Part shown: positions 17,915-27,767 of the stretch, piece after piece | How the letters are laid out: each line of letters starts with the position of its first letter | Position numbering within the stretch: the first letter of the stretch is position 1 | NCBI GenBank assembly: GCA_900102115.1 | Contig: FNAW01000002.1 | Coordinates: 558,001 to 622,000, forward strand | DNA from: Blastococcus fimeti | Lineage (GTDB): Bacteria > Actinomycetota > Actinomycetes > Mycobacteriales > Geodermatophilaceae | DNA: 64,000 nucleotides | Direction: 5' to 3' | Position numbers and translations under genes: made by a program | Notes under the pieces: model-generated | The model's database searches: none | Told to the model about the DNA's origin: nothing | The model's input: only the letters and a program-made list of their open reading frames with translations

Positions 17915-18826
17915 GTGACCGCGATGACGACGATCTCCACCGCGGGGCGGGTGGTGGCCGGGGTCGACGGCTCGGACTCCTCGATGCGGGCCGCGGTCCA
18001 CGCGGCGGAGTGCGCCCGCCGCCGGGGTCTGGGCCTGCTCGTGGTGCACGTGACCCCGCGGGCCGGCGGCGTCCCGATGACCGACCGCGAGGTCGGCGAG
18101 CGCTTCGGGGAGAGCGCCGCCGCGCTGGTCGAGGCGGCGGCCGTCGCCGCACGGGAGGCGACCGGCATGACCGACGTCACCGCCGCGGTGATCGACGACC
18201 ACCCGGTCGACGGCCTGCTGGCGCTCTCGTCCGGGGCCGCCCTGATCGTGACCGGCCGCCGCGGCGCCGGCGGGCTGCCGGGGCTGCTGCTCGGGTCCAC
18301 CGCCGGCGCGCTGGTCCAGCACGCCGAGTGCCCGGTCATCGCCCTGCCCGACGAGATCAGGACGCACGCGGGTGCCGGACTGCCCGTGGTCGTCGGCGTG
18401 GAGGGGCGCCCCGGTGACGACGCGGTCCTGGCCTTCGCCGTCGCGGAGGCCGCCGCGCGCGGCGTCGACCTCCGCGCCGTGCACGCCTGGCGGCACGTTC
18501 CGGTGGAGTCGGCCGTCGGCGGGTTCGGTCCGATCGTGGACTGGAGCGCGGTCGACGCCGAGGAGCAGCGACAGCTCTCCGAGGCGCTCGCCGGTTGGCG
18601 GGGCGGTGACCACGGCGTCCGGATCGAGGAGGTGGTGGCGCGCGACCGGGCCGCCACGGCCCTGCTGCACGCCTCGGCCTCCGCGGAGCTGCTCGTCGTC
18701 GGCCACCGGCACCGGAGCCGCCTCGCGCGGCTGGGGTCGACGAGCCACGGGGTGCTGCACCGCGCGGCGTGCCCGGTCGCCGTCGTCCCGATCCGGGAGC
18801 AGCCGGGCGGGACGTCCACGCCCTAG
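17915..18826 (+). CDS. Tandem universal stress protein
   Basis: 303 residues forming two UspA domains (about 10-145 and 153-295). Each has the beta-strand VVAGVDGS or VVVGVEGR start. The ATP-binding pattern G-2x-G-9x-G-(S/T) is clear in the first domain (GRRGAGGLPGLLLGSTAGAL) and degenerate in the second (GHRHRSRLARLGSTSHGVL). Tandem Usps in actinobacteria respond to dormancy, hypoxia and other stresses. It stands just before a CBS-BON protein, a pairing often seen in such stress regulons. Confidence 0.92.
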   Translation: MTAMTTISTAGRVVAGVDGSDSSMRAAVHAAECARRRGLGLLVVHVTPRAGGVPMTDREVGERFGESAAALVEAAAVAAREATGMTDVTAAVIDDHPVDGLLALSSGAALIVTGRRGAGGLPGLLLGSTAGALVQHAECPVIALPDEIRTHAGAGLPVVVGVEGRPGDDAVLAFAVAEAAARGVDLRAVHAWRHVPVESAVGGFGPIVDWSAVDAEEQRQLSEALAGWRGGDHGVRIEEVVARDRAATALLHASASAELLVVGHRHRSRLARLGSTSHGVLHRAACPVAVVPIREQPGGTSTP

Positions 18827-18864
18827 GCTCGCCCCACCTGCCGCCCGACCGTCGAGGAGAGCCT

Positions 18865-19491
18865 GTGCGCGCTCGCGAGGTCATGACCACCGAGGTGGTC
18901 GCCGTCGAACCCGGCACGTCGGCCAAGGAGGCCGCCGCGCTGTTGGCCGAGCGCGGGTTCGCGGCCCTGCCGGTCGTGGACGGCGAGGGACGGGTGCTCG
19001 GCATCGTCGCGGAGGCCGACGTGCTGCGCGGCCGGCTCCCCCGCGACCCGCGCCTGCACGTGCGCCGGGACGACGAGAACGGCACCCCTCCCCCGGCGCT
19101 GGTCAGCGGCATCATGACCGCCGACGTCCGCACGGTGGAGACGACCGCCGACGTCGCCGACATCGCCCGGGTGTTCGTGGACGCGCGGCTGCGCAGCGTG
19201 CCGGTCACCGACCGCGGCCGGCTGGTGGGCATCGTCAGCCGCCGCGACCTGCTGCGCACCCTGCTGCGGCCCGACGACCAGCTGCGGGACGATCTCGTCG
19301 CCCTGGTCGCGGAGTACACCGGCGAGCCCGGCGACTGGGACGTGACGGTGTCCGACGGGTTCGCGACGATCACCCGCACCGGCGGAACGCCCGAGGGCTC
19401 CGTCGAGACGGAGGAGCGCGCGCTGCGCACCCTCGCCCGCACCGTCAGCGGGATCGTCGACGTCCGCGTCGGCACCTCCGGGACGGAGTGA
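18865..19491 (+). CDS. CBS-pair and BON domain protein
   Basis: A 208-residue soluble protein: two CBS motifs (about 1-60, REVMTTEVVAVEPGTSAKEAA, and 80-140, SGIMTADVRTVETTADV) that typically bind adenine nucleotides, then a BON-like segment (about 145-208, WDVTVSDGFATITRTGG). Function unknown; likely an energy-sensing partner of the adjacent universal stress protein. GTG 18865 has GAGGAGAG upstream. Stop is 11 bases from a convergent gene. Confidence 0.88.
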   Translation: MRAREVMTTEVVAVEPGTSAKEAAALLAERGFAALPVVDGEGRVLGIVAEADVLRGRLPRDPRLHVRRDDENGTPPPALVSGIMTADVRTVETTADVADIARVFVDARLRSVPVTDRGRLVGIVSRRDLLRTLLRPDDQLRDDLVALVAEYTGEPGDWDVTVSDGFATITRTGGTPEGSVETEERALRTLARTVSGIVDVRVGTSGTE

Positions 19492-19502
19492 GCCCAGCGC
19501 GC

Positions 19503-20090
19503 TCAGCCGGCGTCGGCCTGCTTCTTCGCCGCCGCCTTCTGCTCCTGCTTGAACCGGCGCACCTCGGCCAGCGACTCGGGGCCGGTGATGTCGGCGACCG
19601 ACCGGGTCGAGCCCTCGTCGCCGTAGGCCCCGGCGGCCTCGCGCCAGCCGGCCGGGGTGACCCCGTACTGCTTGCCGAGCAGGGCCAGGAAGATCGAGGC
19701 CTTCTGCGCGCCGAAGCCCGGGAGCTCCTTCAGCCGGCGCAGCAGGGCCTTCCCGTCCGGGGCGTCGGCCCACAGGTTCTCCGCGCGCCCGTCGTAGCGC
19801 TCCACGAGGAGCCGGCACAGGTCCTGGGTGCGACCGGCCATCGAGCCCGGGTAGCGGTGCAGCGCCGGCGGCCCCTGGAAGACGGCGGTGAGCTCGTCGG
19901 GATCCGCGCCGGCCAGCTGCCCGGCGTCCAGGGTGTCGACGCCGAGCCGGTCGGCGAGCAGGCGGGGCGCGGAGAAGGCACGCTCCATCGGGAACTGCTG
20001 GTCGAGCAGCATCCCGATCAGCAGCGCGAGCGGGTCGCGGCCGAGCAACTCGTCGGCGGCGTCGTCCTGGGCGATGCGGATGGTCGGCAC
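19503..20090 (-). CDS. HhH-GPD-type base-excision DNA repair protein
   Basis: A 195-residue protein of the small actinobacterial HhH-GPD class. It begins with the LLGRDPLALLIGMLLDQQFPMERAF signature and has a helix-hairpin-helix LKELPGFGAQKASIFLALLGKQYG (about 120-145). Glycosylases of this fold remove damaged bases; the substrate here is unknown and the usual catalytic Asp is not obvious. C-terminal Lys/Ala-rich tail. Confidence 0.85.
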   Translation of the reverse strand: MPTIRIAQDDAADELLGRDPLALLIGMLLDQQFPMERAFSAPRLLADRLGVDTLDAGQLAGADPDELTAVFQGPPALHRYPGSMAGRTQDLCRLLVERYDGRAENLWADAPDGKALLRRLKELPGFGAQKASIFLALLGKQYGVTPAGWREAAGAYGDEGSTRSVADITGPESLAEVRRFKQEQKAAAKKQADAG

Positions 20091-20152
20091 GCCCGAGATG
20101 GTGCCCTACTCCGGTTCGGGTGCGGTCATCTGCTGCAGCAGGGCCGCGCCGT

Positions 20153-20761
20153 CTAGAGCCCCCGCGCCAACCGCTCGAGCAGGCCGTCCAGCTGCGCCTC
20201 CCGCTCCCGCTCCGGCAGATCCTGCAGGGGGCCCTGCAGGCAGAGCAGGGCGAAACCGTGCACCGCGGCCCAGCAGGTGACGTCGGCGCCGGGACGGCGC
20301 TCGGCGGGCAGCACCCCGGCCGTGACCAGGTCGTCGAGCACGGTGGAGAGGACCCCGTAGGCGCCCTGCCCCGGAGCGCCCTCCTCCGGCCGGGCGCAGG
20401 CGAAGGCCGTCGAGAACAGCCCCGGCTCGGCGAGCGCGAAGTGCACGTACTCCCGGCCCGCCTCCCGCAGCCGCGCGGAGGCCTGCGTCCCGCGACCGTC
20501 GTCGGGGAGGTCGGCCATCCGATCGCGCATCCTCTTCTCGAGTTCGGCCATGCCCCGCGCGGAGACCGCCGCGAGCAGGTCGTCGCGGTCCGCGAAGTGG
20601 CGGTAGGCCGCGTTGTGCGAGACCCCGGTGCGGCGGGCGGCGTCGCGCAGCACGACGGCGTCGGCTCCGCCGGCGCGAGCCTGGTCGACGGCGGTGTCGA
20701 TCAGCGCGGCCCGCAGGTTGCCGTGGTGGTACCGACGCGCGGCGTCGGGAGCTTCGACCAT
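20153..20761 (-). CDS. TetR/AcrR family repressor with WHG-type C-terminal domain
   Basis: A 202-residue regulator with the N-terminal helix-turn-helix at about 37-57 (VLRDAARRTGVSHNAAYRHFADR) and a ligand-binding C-terminus containing CWAAVHGFALLCLQGP, characteristic of the TetR WHG subgroup. It is divergent from a DUF4188 gene and probably represses both genes. ATG 20761 is preferred: the next upstream ATG (20797) would read through the repeated palindromic element that looks like its operator. Ligand unknown. Confidence 0.88.
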   Translation of the reverse strand: MVEAPDAARRYHHGNLRAALIDTAVDQARAGGADAVVLRDAARRTGVSHNAAYRHFADRDDLLAAVSARGMAELEKRMRDRMADLPDDGRGTQASARLREAGREYVHFALAEPGLFSTAFACARPEEGAPGQGAYGVLSTVLDDLVTAGVLPAERRPGADVTCWAAVHGFALLCLQGPLQDLPEREREAQLDGLLERLARGL

Positions 20762-20812
20762 GTTGACAGTGTCCACCGGGCGTGCTGTTGTGTCCATGTT
20801 GCCGGTGTCCAC
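20758..20812. promoter_or_regulatory. Candidate tandem TetR operators
   Basis: Two 19-bp direct copies, CCATGTTGACAGTGTCCAC (20758-20776) and CCATGTTGCCGGTGTCCAC (20794-20812), 36 bp apart and differing at 2 positions. The first contains an imperfect palindrome GTTGACAGTGTCCAC, like many TetR sites (TTGACA-n-TGTCAA). They lie between the divergent TetR and DUF4188 genes. The 36-bp period is also 12 codons, so an extended TetR N-terminus is an alternative explanation. Confidence 0.6.
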
Positions 20813-20859
20813 ATGGGCACCTCCGAGCCCCTGCAGGGCGAATCGACAGGAGACCCACG

Positions 20860-21366
20860 ATGCGCAGGACCCCACTCGCCGGCCGGATGACCGCCGACAC
20901 CCCGCCCGGGACGGTCGTCTTCCTCATCGGCATGCGGATCAACCGGCTGCGGAAGCTCCGCCAGTGGCTGCCGGTCGCCACGGCGATGCCCCGCATGCTC
21001 CGGGAACTGGTCGCGCAGCCGGACCTCGGCCTGCTCTCCGCCCGCACCTACGTCAGCGGGCGGACGGTGCTCACCGTCCAGTACTGGCGCAGCGCGGAGG
21101 ACCTCGACCGCTACGCCCGCGCCCGGGACCACGCCCACCTGCCCGCCTGGCGGGACTTCAACCTGCGCACCCGGGACAACGGCGACGTCGGCATCTTCCA
21201 CGAGACCTACGTCCTGGACCGCCAGGAGACCGTCTACGTCAACATGCCCCAGGACTTCGGCCTCGGCGGCGCCACCGGTCTGGTGCCCCTGGCCGGCCGC
21301 GGCCAGCGCGCGGCCCACCGGCTGGACCCGGCGGTGCCCGACGTCCCCGCGGTCCCCCCGTACTGA
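20860..21366 (+). CDS. DUF4188 family protein (dimeric alpha-beta barrel, monooxygenase-like)
   Basis: A 168-residue protein with FLIGMRINRLRKLRQWLPV, VQYWRSAEDLDRYAR and HETYVL blocks of DUF4188, a family related to small heme-type oxygenases and phenylacetaldoxime dehydratase. The exact reaction is unknown. GACAGGAGA precedes the ATG at 20860. Divergent from the TetR gene and separated from it by the repeated palindromes, so it is the likely regulated target. Confidence 0.85.
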   Translation: MRRTPLAGRMTADTPPGTVVFLIGMRINRLRKLRQWLPVATAMPRMLRELVAQPDLGLLSARTYVSGRTVLTVQYWRSAEDLDRYARARDHAHLPAWRDFNLRTRDNGDVGIFHETYVLDRQETVYVNMPQDFGLGGATGLVPLAGRGQRAAHRLDPAVPDVPAVPPY

Positions 21367-21456
21367 CCGGCCGGAACCCTCGATCGGACCACCGCGAGCG
21401 ATGAGTTCGCCCCCCGAGCGCGGTCCAACCGTCGACCACCACCGACGAGGAGCCCC

Positions 21457-22101
21457 GTGACCCAGCTGCTGAGAGTCCAGAACTTCACCGTCTCGCGCGA
21501 CGGGTTCGGTGCCGGGGAGGGGCAGAGCCTGGAACGCCCGTTCGGGCACGCGAACCCCGGCGAGCTGATGGCGTGGGCGCTCGGCACGGCGAGCTTCCCG
21601 AACCGCACCGACCCCGGTGGCAGCCGCGGGCTGGACGACTACTTCACCCGCGACTTCAGCCACGGCATCGGCGCGGAGATCATGGGCCGCAACAAGTTCG
21701 GACCCCAGCGCGGCCCGTGGACCGACCACGCGTGGCAGGGCTGGTGGGGCGACGAGCCGCCGTTCCACACGCCGGTGTTCGTGATGACCCACCACCCGCG
21801 CCCGTCGTTCACGCTGTCGGACACCACGTTCTCCTTCGTCGGCGGCGACCCGGCGGAGGTCCTGGAGCAGGCGAAGGCAGCGGCCGGCGGCAAGGACGTC
21901 CGGCTCGGTGGCGGGGCGTCGGTCGTCCGGCAGTTCCTCGACGCCGACCTCGTCGACACCCTGCACGTGGCGGTCGCACCGCTGGAGCTGGGGTCGGGCA
22001 CCCGGCTGTGGACCTCGCCCGACGAGCTGCTCGACCGCTTCCACCGCGACGTCGTCCCCAGCCCGAGCGGCGTCGTGCACCACCTCTTCTGGCGCAGGTG
22101 A
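21457..22101 (+). CDS. Dihydrofolate reductase / RibD C-terminal family reductase
   Basis: A 214-residue RibD_C-fold NADPH-dependent reductase. Features are FTVSRDGFGAG near the start, the loop IMGRNKFGPQRGPW, FVMTHHPRPS, and the nucleotide-binding stretch VRLGGGASVVRQFLDADLVD. Similar stand-alone proteins (YyaP/YwjB-like) lack a known substrate. GTG start with GAGGAG upstream. Another member of the family is at 58247. Confidence 0.88.
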   Translation: MTQLLRVQNFTVSRDGFGAGEGQSLERPFGHANPGELMAWALGTASFPNRTDPGGSRGLDDYFTRDFSHGIGAEIMGRNKFGPQRGPWTDHAWQGWWGDEPPFHTPVFVMTHHPRPSFTLSDTTFSFVGGDPAEVLEQAKAAAGGKDVRLGGGASVVRQFLDADLVDTLHVAVAPLELGSGTRLWTSPDELLDRFHRDVVPSPSGVVHHLFWRR

Positions 22102-22179
22102 CGGCGGCCACCGTGCCAGACTCGGTCGGCCCGCCGATCGGCTGCGGGTGGACCGGTGTCCCGAGGAGTTCTCCCACCC

Positions 22180-23244
22180 ATGAGCGTCTCCAGCAGCACC
22201 GGCCGCCACGAGGCGCCCGCGGAGCCCGGCCGCCCTGCGTCGGAGACGTTCACCGAGGAGCTGCGCGACGCCTTCGCGCCCCGGACGCTCGTGCTCGTCG
22301 TCGGGGTCGCCCTGCTGTGCCTGGGCTTCGTGCTGTCCTACGTCGGCGCGTTCCACGACCCGACGCCGCACCGCATCCCGGTCGCCCTGGTGGCACCCGC
22401 CCAGGTCAGCGACCAGCTCGTCGACGGGCTGAACGACATCGACGGCGGCCCGGTGCGGGCCCGGGCGGTCGACGACGAGGCCACCGCCCGCCGCCTGCTC
22501 GAGCGCGACGAGATCTCCGGCGCCCTCCTCGTCGACCCGTCCGGCACCGTGGACACCCTGCTGGTCGCCACCGGCCAGGGCGCGGCGATCTCCACCGCCG
22601 TCGAGCGCGTCTTCACGGCGGTCGAGGCCGACCAGCAGCGGACCCTCACCGTCACCGACGTCGTGCCGCACCAGTCCGGCGACCCCCAGGGCTCGAGCGT
22701 CTTCTACGTCGCCGTCGGCGCGGTGCTGGCCGGCTACCTGCTCGCCGCCGTCCTCGGGATGGCGAAGGGCGCGCGCCCGGCGACCTTCCGCCGCACGCTG
22801 TGGCGGCTGGGTGCGACGGTGCCGTACTCGCTCGCCGTCGGCCTGGGCATCGCGATCGTCGTCGGCCCGGTCCTGGGCGCGCTCACCGGGCACTTCGGCG
22901 CCGTGTTCGCCGTCGCCACGCTGCTGGTGCTCAGTGCCGCGACCGTGACGATGAGCTTCCAGGTGCTGTTCGGCATCTTCGGGATCGCCGCGACCATCCT
23001 GGTCTTCGTGGTCGTCGGCAACCCCTCCGCCGGCGGCGCCTACCCCTATCCGCTGCTGCCCACGTTCTGGCGCACCGTCGGCCCCTGGCTGCCGAACGGC
23101 GCCGGCGTCGACGCGCTGCGCAGCGCCGTCTACTTCGGCGGCACCGGGATGGCCTCCCCGGTCTGGATCATCGTGGCCTGGATCGTCGCCGGAACGGCGC
23201 TGACCGTGCTCGCCGCCCGGGTCATCCAGCGCCGCACCGCCTGA
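22180..23244 (+). CDS. ABC-2-type / YhgE-Pip-like membrane protein
   Basis: 354 residues: short cytoplasmic N-terminus, one membrane span (about 35-57), an outside domain of about 120 residues, then five to six spans (about 180-350). The outside part includes VALVAPAQVSDQLVDGLNDIDGGPV. This topology is that of ABC-2 permeases and DUF3533/YhgE-Pip exporters. No ATPase gene is adjacent, so the partner or substrate is unknown. ATG 22180 has GAGGAG about 10 bases upstream. Confidence 0.75.
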   Translation: MSVSSSTGRHEAPAEPGRPASETFTEELRDAFAPRTLVLVVGVALLCLGFVLSYVGAFHDPTPHRIPVALVAPAQVSDQLVDGLNDIDGGPVRARAVDDEATARRLLERDEISGALLVDPSGTVDTLLVATGQGAAISTAVERVFTAVEADQQRTLTVTDVVPHQSGDPQGSSVFYVAVGAVLAGYLLAAVLGMAKGARPATFRRTLWRLGATVPYSLAVGLGIAIVVGPVLGALTGHFGAVFAVATLLVLSAATVTMSFQVLFGIFGIAATILVFVVVGNPSAGGAYPYPLLPTFWRTVGPWLPNGAGVDALRSAVYFGGTGMASPVWIIVAWIVAGTALTVLAARVIQRRTA

Positions 23245-23265
23245 CGTCGCGAGGAGGAGGACGCC

Positions 23266-23697
23266 GTGCGCGCGGTCGTGACCAGGGTCGATTCGGCCGC
23301 TGTAACGGTGGACGGCGTCGTCGTGGGCGAGATCGGCACGGGTCTGCTGTCACTGGTCGGGGTCGGCCACGACGACGACGTCGACCGGGCCCGGCTGCTG
23401 GCCCGCAAGATCCACGAGCTGCGCATCTTCCCGGGTGCCGACGGCGCCGTGTCCGCGTCCGACCTGGCCCTCCCGGTGCTGGTCGTCAGCCAGTTCACGC
23501 TCTACGCCGACACCCGCAAGGGCCGGCGCACGTCCTGGTCCGAGGCGGCCCCGGGCGAGGTGGCGGAACCGCTGGTCGAGGAGGTCGTGGCCGAGCTGCG
23601 GCGCCGCGGCGCGACGGTCGCCACCGGGGTCTTCGGTGCCCGGATGCAGGTCTCCTCGGTCAACGACGGACCGATGACCTTGCTGCTCGAGGTCTGA
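23266..23697 (+). CDS. dtd: D-aminoacyl-tRNA deacylase
   Basis: 143 residues, the standard Dtd length. It removes D-amino acids and mischarged glycine from tRNAs. Both active-site motifs are intact: SQFTLY (75-80) and NDGPMT (133-138, the Gly-cisPro motif). GTG start with GAGGAGGA upstream. 21 bases after the membrane-protein gene, so possibly cotranscribed. Confidence 0.95.
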   Translation: MRAVVTRVDSAAVTVDGVVVGEIGTGLLSLVGVGHDDDVDRARLLARKIHELRIFPGADGAVSASDLALPVLVVSQFTLYADTRKGRRTSWSEAAPGEVAEPLVEEVVAELRRRGATVATGVFGARMQVSSVNDGPMTLLLEV

Positions 23698-23769
23698 GCC
23701 TCCCCGCCCGCGGGTAGGAGGGGTGAGCGACAACACTCCCTGCGGGTTGCCTGTGAACCGGGGGCCGGC

Positions 23770-23796
23770 GGAACACACGCCCCCGTTCTGACCGTT
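23770..23796 (+). promoter_or_regulatory. Candidate ECF-type promoter of sigB
   Basis: GGAAC (23770-23774), 18-base spacer, CGTT (23793-23796), matching the GGAAC-N16-19-CGTT form recognised by SigE/SigH-type ECF sigma factors. It would leave a leader of roughly 140 bases before sigB. Confidence 0.5.
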
Positions 23797-23940
23797 GTGC
23801 AGTGCGTACCACACCGGACACATGAGCAACGGGGCCGGTCCGGACACCCCGGAACCCCATTGACGCCCGGATGCCAGGACCGCCGCGCCACCGATGACCG
23901 GCGGATGCATCCGAACCGAAGGCAAGGACGAAGAAGCATC

Positions 23941-24933
<993 letters not shown>

Positions 24934-24942
24934 GAGCGCGTC

Positions 24943-24982
24943 CGACGAGAGCCCGTCCCCTCCGGGGGGCGGGCTCTCGTCG
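24943..24982 (+). terminator. Strong rho-independent-like terminator after sigB
   Basis: An 18-bp stem whose outer 13 bp CGACGAGAGCCCG / CGGGCTCTCGTCG are perfect, with one G-T pair inside and a TCCG loop. It begins 10 bases after the sigB stop. A weak T-containing stretch follows. It may also serve the convergent gene at 25053. Confidence 0.85.
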
Positions 24983-25052
24983 CTCTGGGGGCTTACCTCA
25001 TCGTTCCGGGGCGCTGCCGGACTCCGACAGCGGGAGACGCACCCCCGGAGCG

Positions 25053-27767
25053 CTAGACCGAGCTGCGCATGCGGCGCGGGCCCGGGTCGACGCGCGCCGT
25101 GGGCGGGCCGATCCGCGCGGTACCACCGGCGACCACCAGCGAGCGCCCGCCGTGCCAGGGGTTGGCCGGACCGACGATCACCGGCTCGAGGGTCAGCCGC
25201 AGCACCTCGGGGAGGTCGTCGGCCAGCCGGGCGACCCGCAGCAGCAGGTCCTCCAGCGCGGCGGTGTCGACCGGCTCCGATCCGCGCCAGCCGTCCAGCA
25301 GCGGCCAGGCGCGCGGGCCGCGCACGAGCTCCGCGGCGTCGAGGTCGGTGAGCGGCAGCGTCCGGAACGCCCGGTCGCCGAGCAGCTCGGTGGCCACTCC
25401 CCCGACGCCGAAGCTGACCAGCGCACCGAACGACGGGTCGTCGACGATCTCCACGACCGTGGCCACGCCCGGCGCGGCCATCTCCTGCACGATCACCGGG
25501 TCCCCCGAGGGGATGGCGGCATAGGCGGTGCGCACGTCGTCGGCGTCCACGAGGTCCAGCCGCACGCCGCCGAGGTCGGCGCGGTGCCGCAGCCACGGCG
25601 CCGTCGACTTGAGCACCACGGGGTAACCGATCTCCGCCGCGGCCGCGACCGCCGCCTCGGGGTCGCTCACCGTCCTCGTGCGCAGCAGCGGCACACCGTA
25701 GGCGCCCAGCAGCGCGATCAGCTCGTCGTCGTCCAGCTCGCGGCCGGCTGGCGCCGACGCCAGCGCGCCCCGCACCAGGGTCCGCGCGGCGTCCTCGTCG
25801 ACGTCGGGCAGCTCGGGCACCTCGCCGACGGGGCGGCGCCGCCAGCGCGCGTACTCGGCGACCTTGGCCAGCGAGATGACGGCGCGCTCGGGCGTGCTGT
25901 ACGACGGCACCGAGCCGCGCGCGGGCATGCCGTGCTCGTCGAGGACCGCGAGGTCGGGCGGCACGCCCTCGGTGGAGAGGAAGCTGGCGAGCACCGGCTT
26001 GGCCGAGCCCACCGCCACGTCGCGCAGCGCCGGACCGAACTCGTGCGAGCCCGACATCAGCGGCGGCAGGAAGACCGCGATGACCGCGTCGACGGCGTCG
26101 TCGTCGACGGCCGCCTGCAGCGCGGCGGCGAACTGCTCGGGGGTGCCGTTCACGCCGATGTCGACCGGCTGGGGGTGGGCCAGCTGGAGACCCTCCTCGA
26201 GCACCGCGTCGGCGACCAGCACCCCGATGGCGGTGGAGTTGCCGACGATCGCGACCCGGTCGCCGGCCGGCAGCGGCTGGTGGGCCAGCAGGGTGCCGAC
26301 GTCGAACATCTGGGCCACCGTCTCGACGCGGATGACGCCGGCCGAGGCGAACAGCGCCGCGACCGACTGCTCCGGCACCGCGACCGACGTGCCGGCCAGC
26401 CCCGGGGCGACGCCGACGTGGCGGCCGCTCTTCACCGCGACCACCGGCTTCGTGCGGCCGACGGTCCGGGCGAGGCGGGCGAACTTGCGGGGGTTGCCGA
26501 AGCTCTCCAGGTGCAGCAGCACCACCTCGGTGCCGGGGTCGGTCGCCCAGTACTGGAGCAGGTCGTTGCCGCTCACGTCGGCGCGGTTGCCGGCCGAGAC
26601 GAAGGTGGACAGGCCGATGCCCCGGCTGCGGGCCCGCTCCAGCAGCGCCACGCCGAGTGCACCGGACTGCGCGAAGAAGCCGACCCGGCCGCGCCCGGGG
26701 ACCATCGGCGCGAGCGAGGAGTTCAGCCGCACCGCGGGATCGGTGTTGACGATGCCCAGGCAGTTCGGCCCCACGACCCGCATGCCGGAGGCGCGGGCCG
26801 AGGCGACGAGCCGGCGCTCCACCTCCCGCCCCTCGGGCCCGGACTCACCGAAGCCGCCGGAGACGACCACCAACCCGCGGACCCGCTTGCGCCGGCAGGC
26901 CTCGACCACACCGGCCACCTCGTCGGCCGGGACGGCGAGGACGGCGAGGTCCACGTCGTCGGGGATGGACTCGATGTCGGCATAGGCCGGCACCCCGCGC
27001 ACGTGCCGGGCGGAGGGGTTGACCGGGTACACCGGGCCGGCGAAGCCGTAGTCGAGCAGGTGCCGCAGCAGCGCGTTGCCGATCTTGTCGGGGTCGTTGC
27101 TGGCACCCACCACCGCGACCGAGGACGGCGTGAGCAGCCGGGCGATGGACCGCGACTCGCTGCGCTGCTCGCGCTCGTAGGTGACCGCGAGCGCGTCCTC
27201 GGTCTGCTCGATCGGGAAGGCGAGGTGCACGACGCCGTCCTCGTAGGAGCGCTGGGACTTGTAGCCGGCGTCCTGGAAGACCCGCACCATCGTGCTGTTC
27301 TGGGCGAGCACCTCGGCGACGAAGCGCTTGATCCCCCGCTCGCGGGCGGCCGCGGCCAGGTGCTCGAGCAGCACCGAACCCAGCCCGCGGCGCTGGTGTG
27401 CGTCCTCGATGAGGAAGGCGACCTCGGCGTCGTCGGTGCCGGGATAGCGGTCGTAGCGGCCCACTCCGATGATCTGCTCGCCGAGGAGCACGACGAACGC
27501 GACCCGGGAGTCGTGGTCGACGTGCGTGAAGCGGTGCAGCTCCTTGGCCGAGAGCCGCTTCATCGGACCGAAGAACCGGTAGTACCGCGTCTGGTCGCTG
27601 CTGCGGTCCATGAGCCCGGTCAGCGCGTCGCCGTCCTCGGGGCGGATCGGCCGCAGGTGCACCGTGCCGCCGTCGGCGGCCACGATGTCGGCCTCCCAGT
27701 GCGGCGGCGGGGTGGGGGCGGTGTCCTCGGCCGGGGCGCCGGCCGCGGGCCCGCGCGGCTCAGTCAC
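25053..27767 (-). CDS. GNAT protein acetyltransferase fused to an NDP-forming acyl-CoA synthetase-like region (Pat type)
   Basis: 904 residues: GNAT domain (about 35-195, acetyl-CoA loop QRRGLG at 125-130), CoA-binding Rossmann domain (GASNDPDKIG 221-230), ligase-CoA region (about 360-640) and an ATP-grasp-like C-terminus (about 680-890). An N-terminal GNAT followed by the synthetase-like part is the layout of S. lividans PatA-type lysine acetyltransferases, which acetylate and inactivate acetyl-CoA synthetases; the E. coli PatZ order is reversed. GTG 27767 overlaps the stop of acuC by 8 bases, so writer and eraser are made from one transcript. Confidence 0.9.
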   Translation of the reverse strand: MTEPRGPAAGAPAEDTAPTPPPHWEADIVAADGGTVHLRPIRPEDGDALTGLMDRSSDQTRYYRFFGPMKRLSAKELHRFTHVDHDSRVAFVVLLGEQIIGVGRYDRYPGTDDAEVAFLIEDAHQRRGLGSVLLEHLAAAARERGIKRFVAEVLAQNSTMVRVFQDAGYKSQRSYEDGVVHLAFPIEQTEDALAVTYEREQRSESRSIARLLTPSSVAVVGASNDPDKIGNALLRHLLDYGFAGPVYPVNPSARHVRGVPAYADIESIPDDVDLAVLAVPADEVAGVVEACRRKRVRGLVVVSGGFGESGPEGREVERRLVASARASGMRVVGPNCLGIVNTDPAVRLNSSLAPMVPGRGRVGFFAQSGALGVALLERARSRGIGLSTFVSAGNRADVSGNDLLQYWATDPGTEVVLLHLESFGNPRKFARLARTVGRTKPVVAVKSGRHVGVAPGLAGTSVAVPEQSVAALFASAGVIRVETVAQMFDVGTLLAHQPLPAGDRVAIVGNSTAIGVLVADAVLEEGLQLAHPQPVDIGVNGTPEQFAAALQAAVDDDAVDAVIAVFLPPLMSGSHEFGPALRDVAVGSAKPVLASFLSTEGVPPDLAVLDEHGMPARGSVPSYSTPERAVISLAKVAEYARWRRRPVGEVPELPDVDEDAARTLVRGALASAPAGRELDDDELIALLGAYGVPLLRTRTVSDPEAAVAAAAEIGYPVVLKSTAPWLRHRADLGGVRLDLVDADDVRTAYAAIPSGDPVIVQEMAAPGVATVVEIVDDPSFGALVSFGVGGVATELLGDRAFRTLPLTDLDAAELVRGPRAWPLLDGWRGSEPVDTAALEDLLLRVARLADDLPEVLRLTLEPVIVGPANPWHGGRSLVVAGGTARIGPPTARVDPGPRRMRSSV

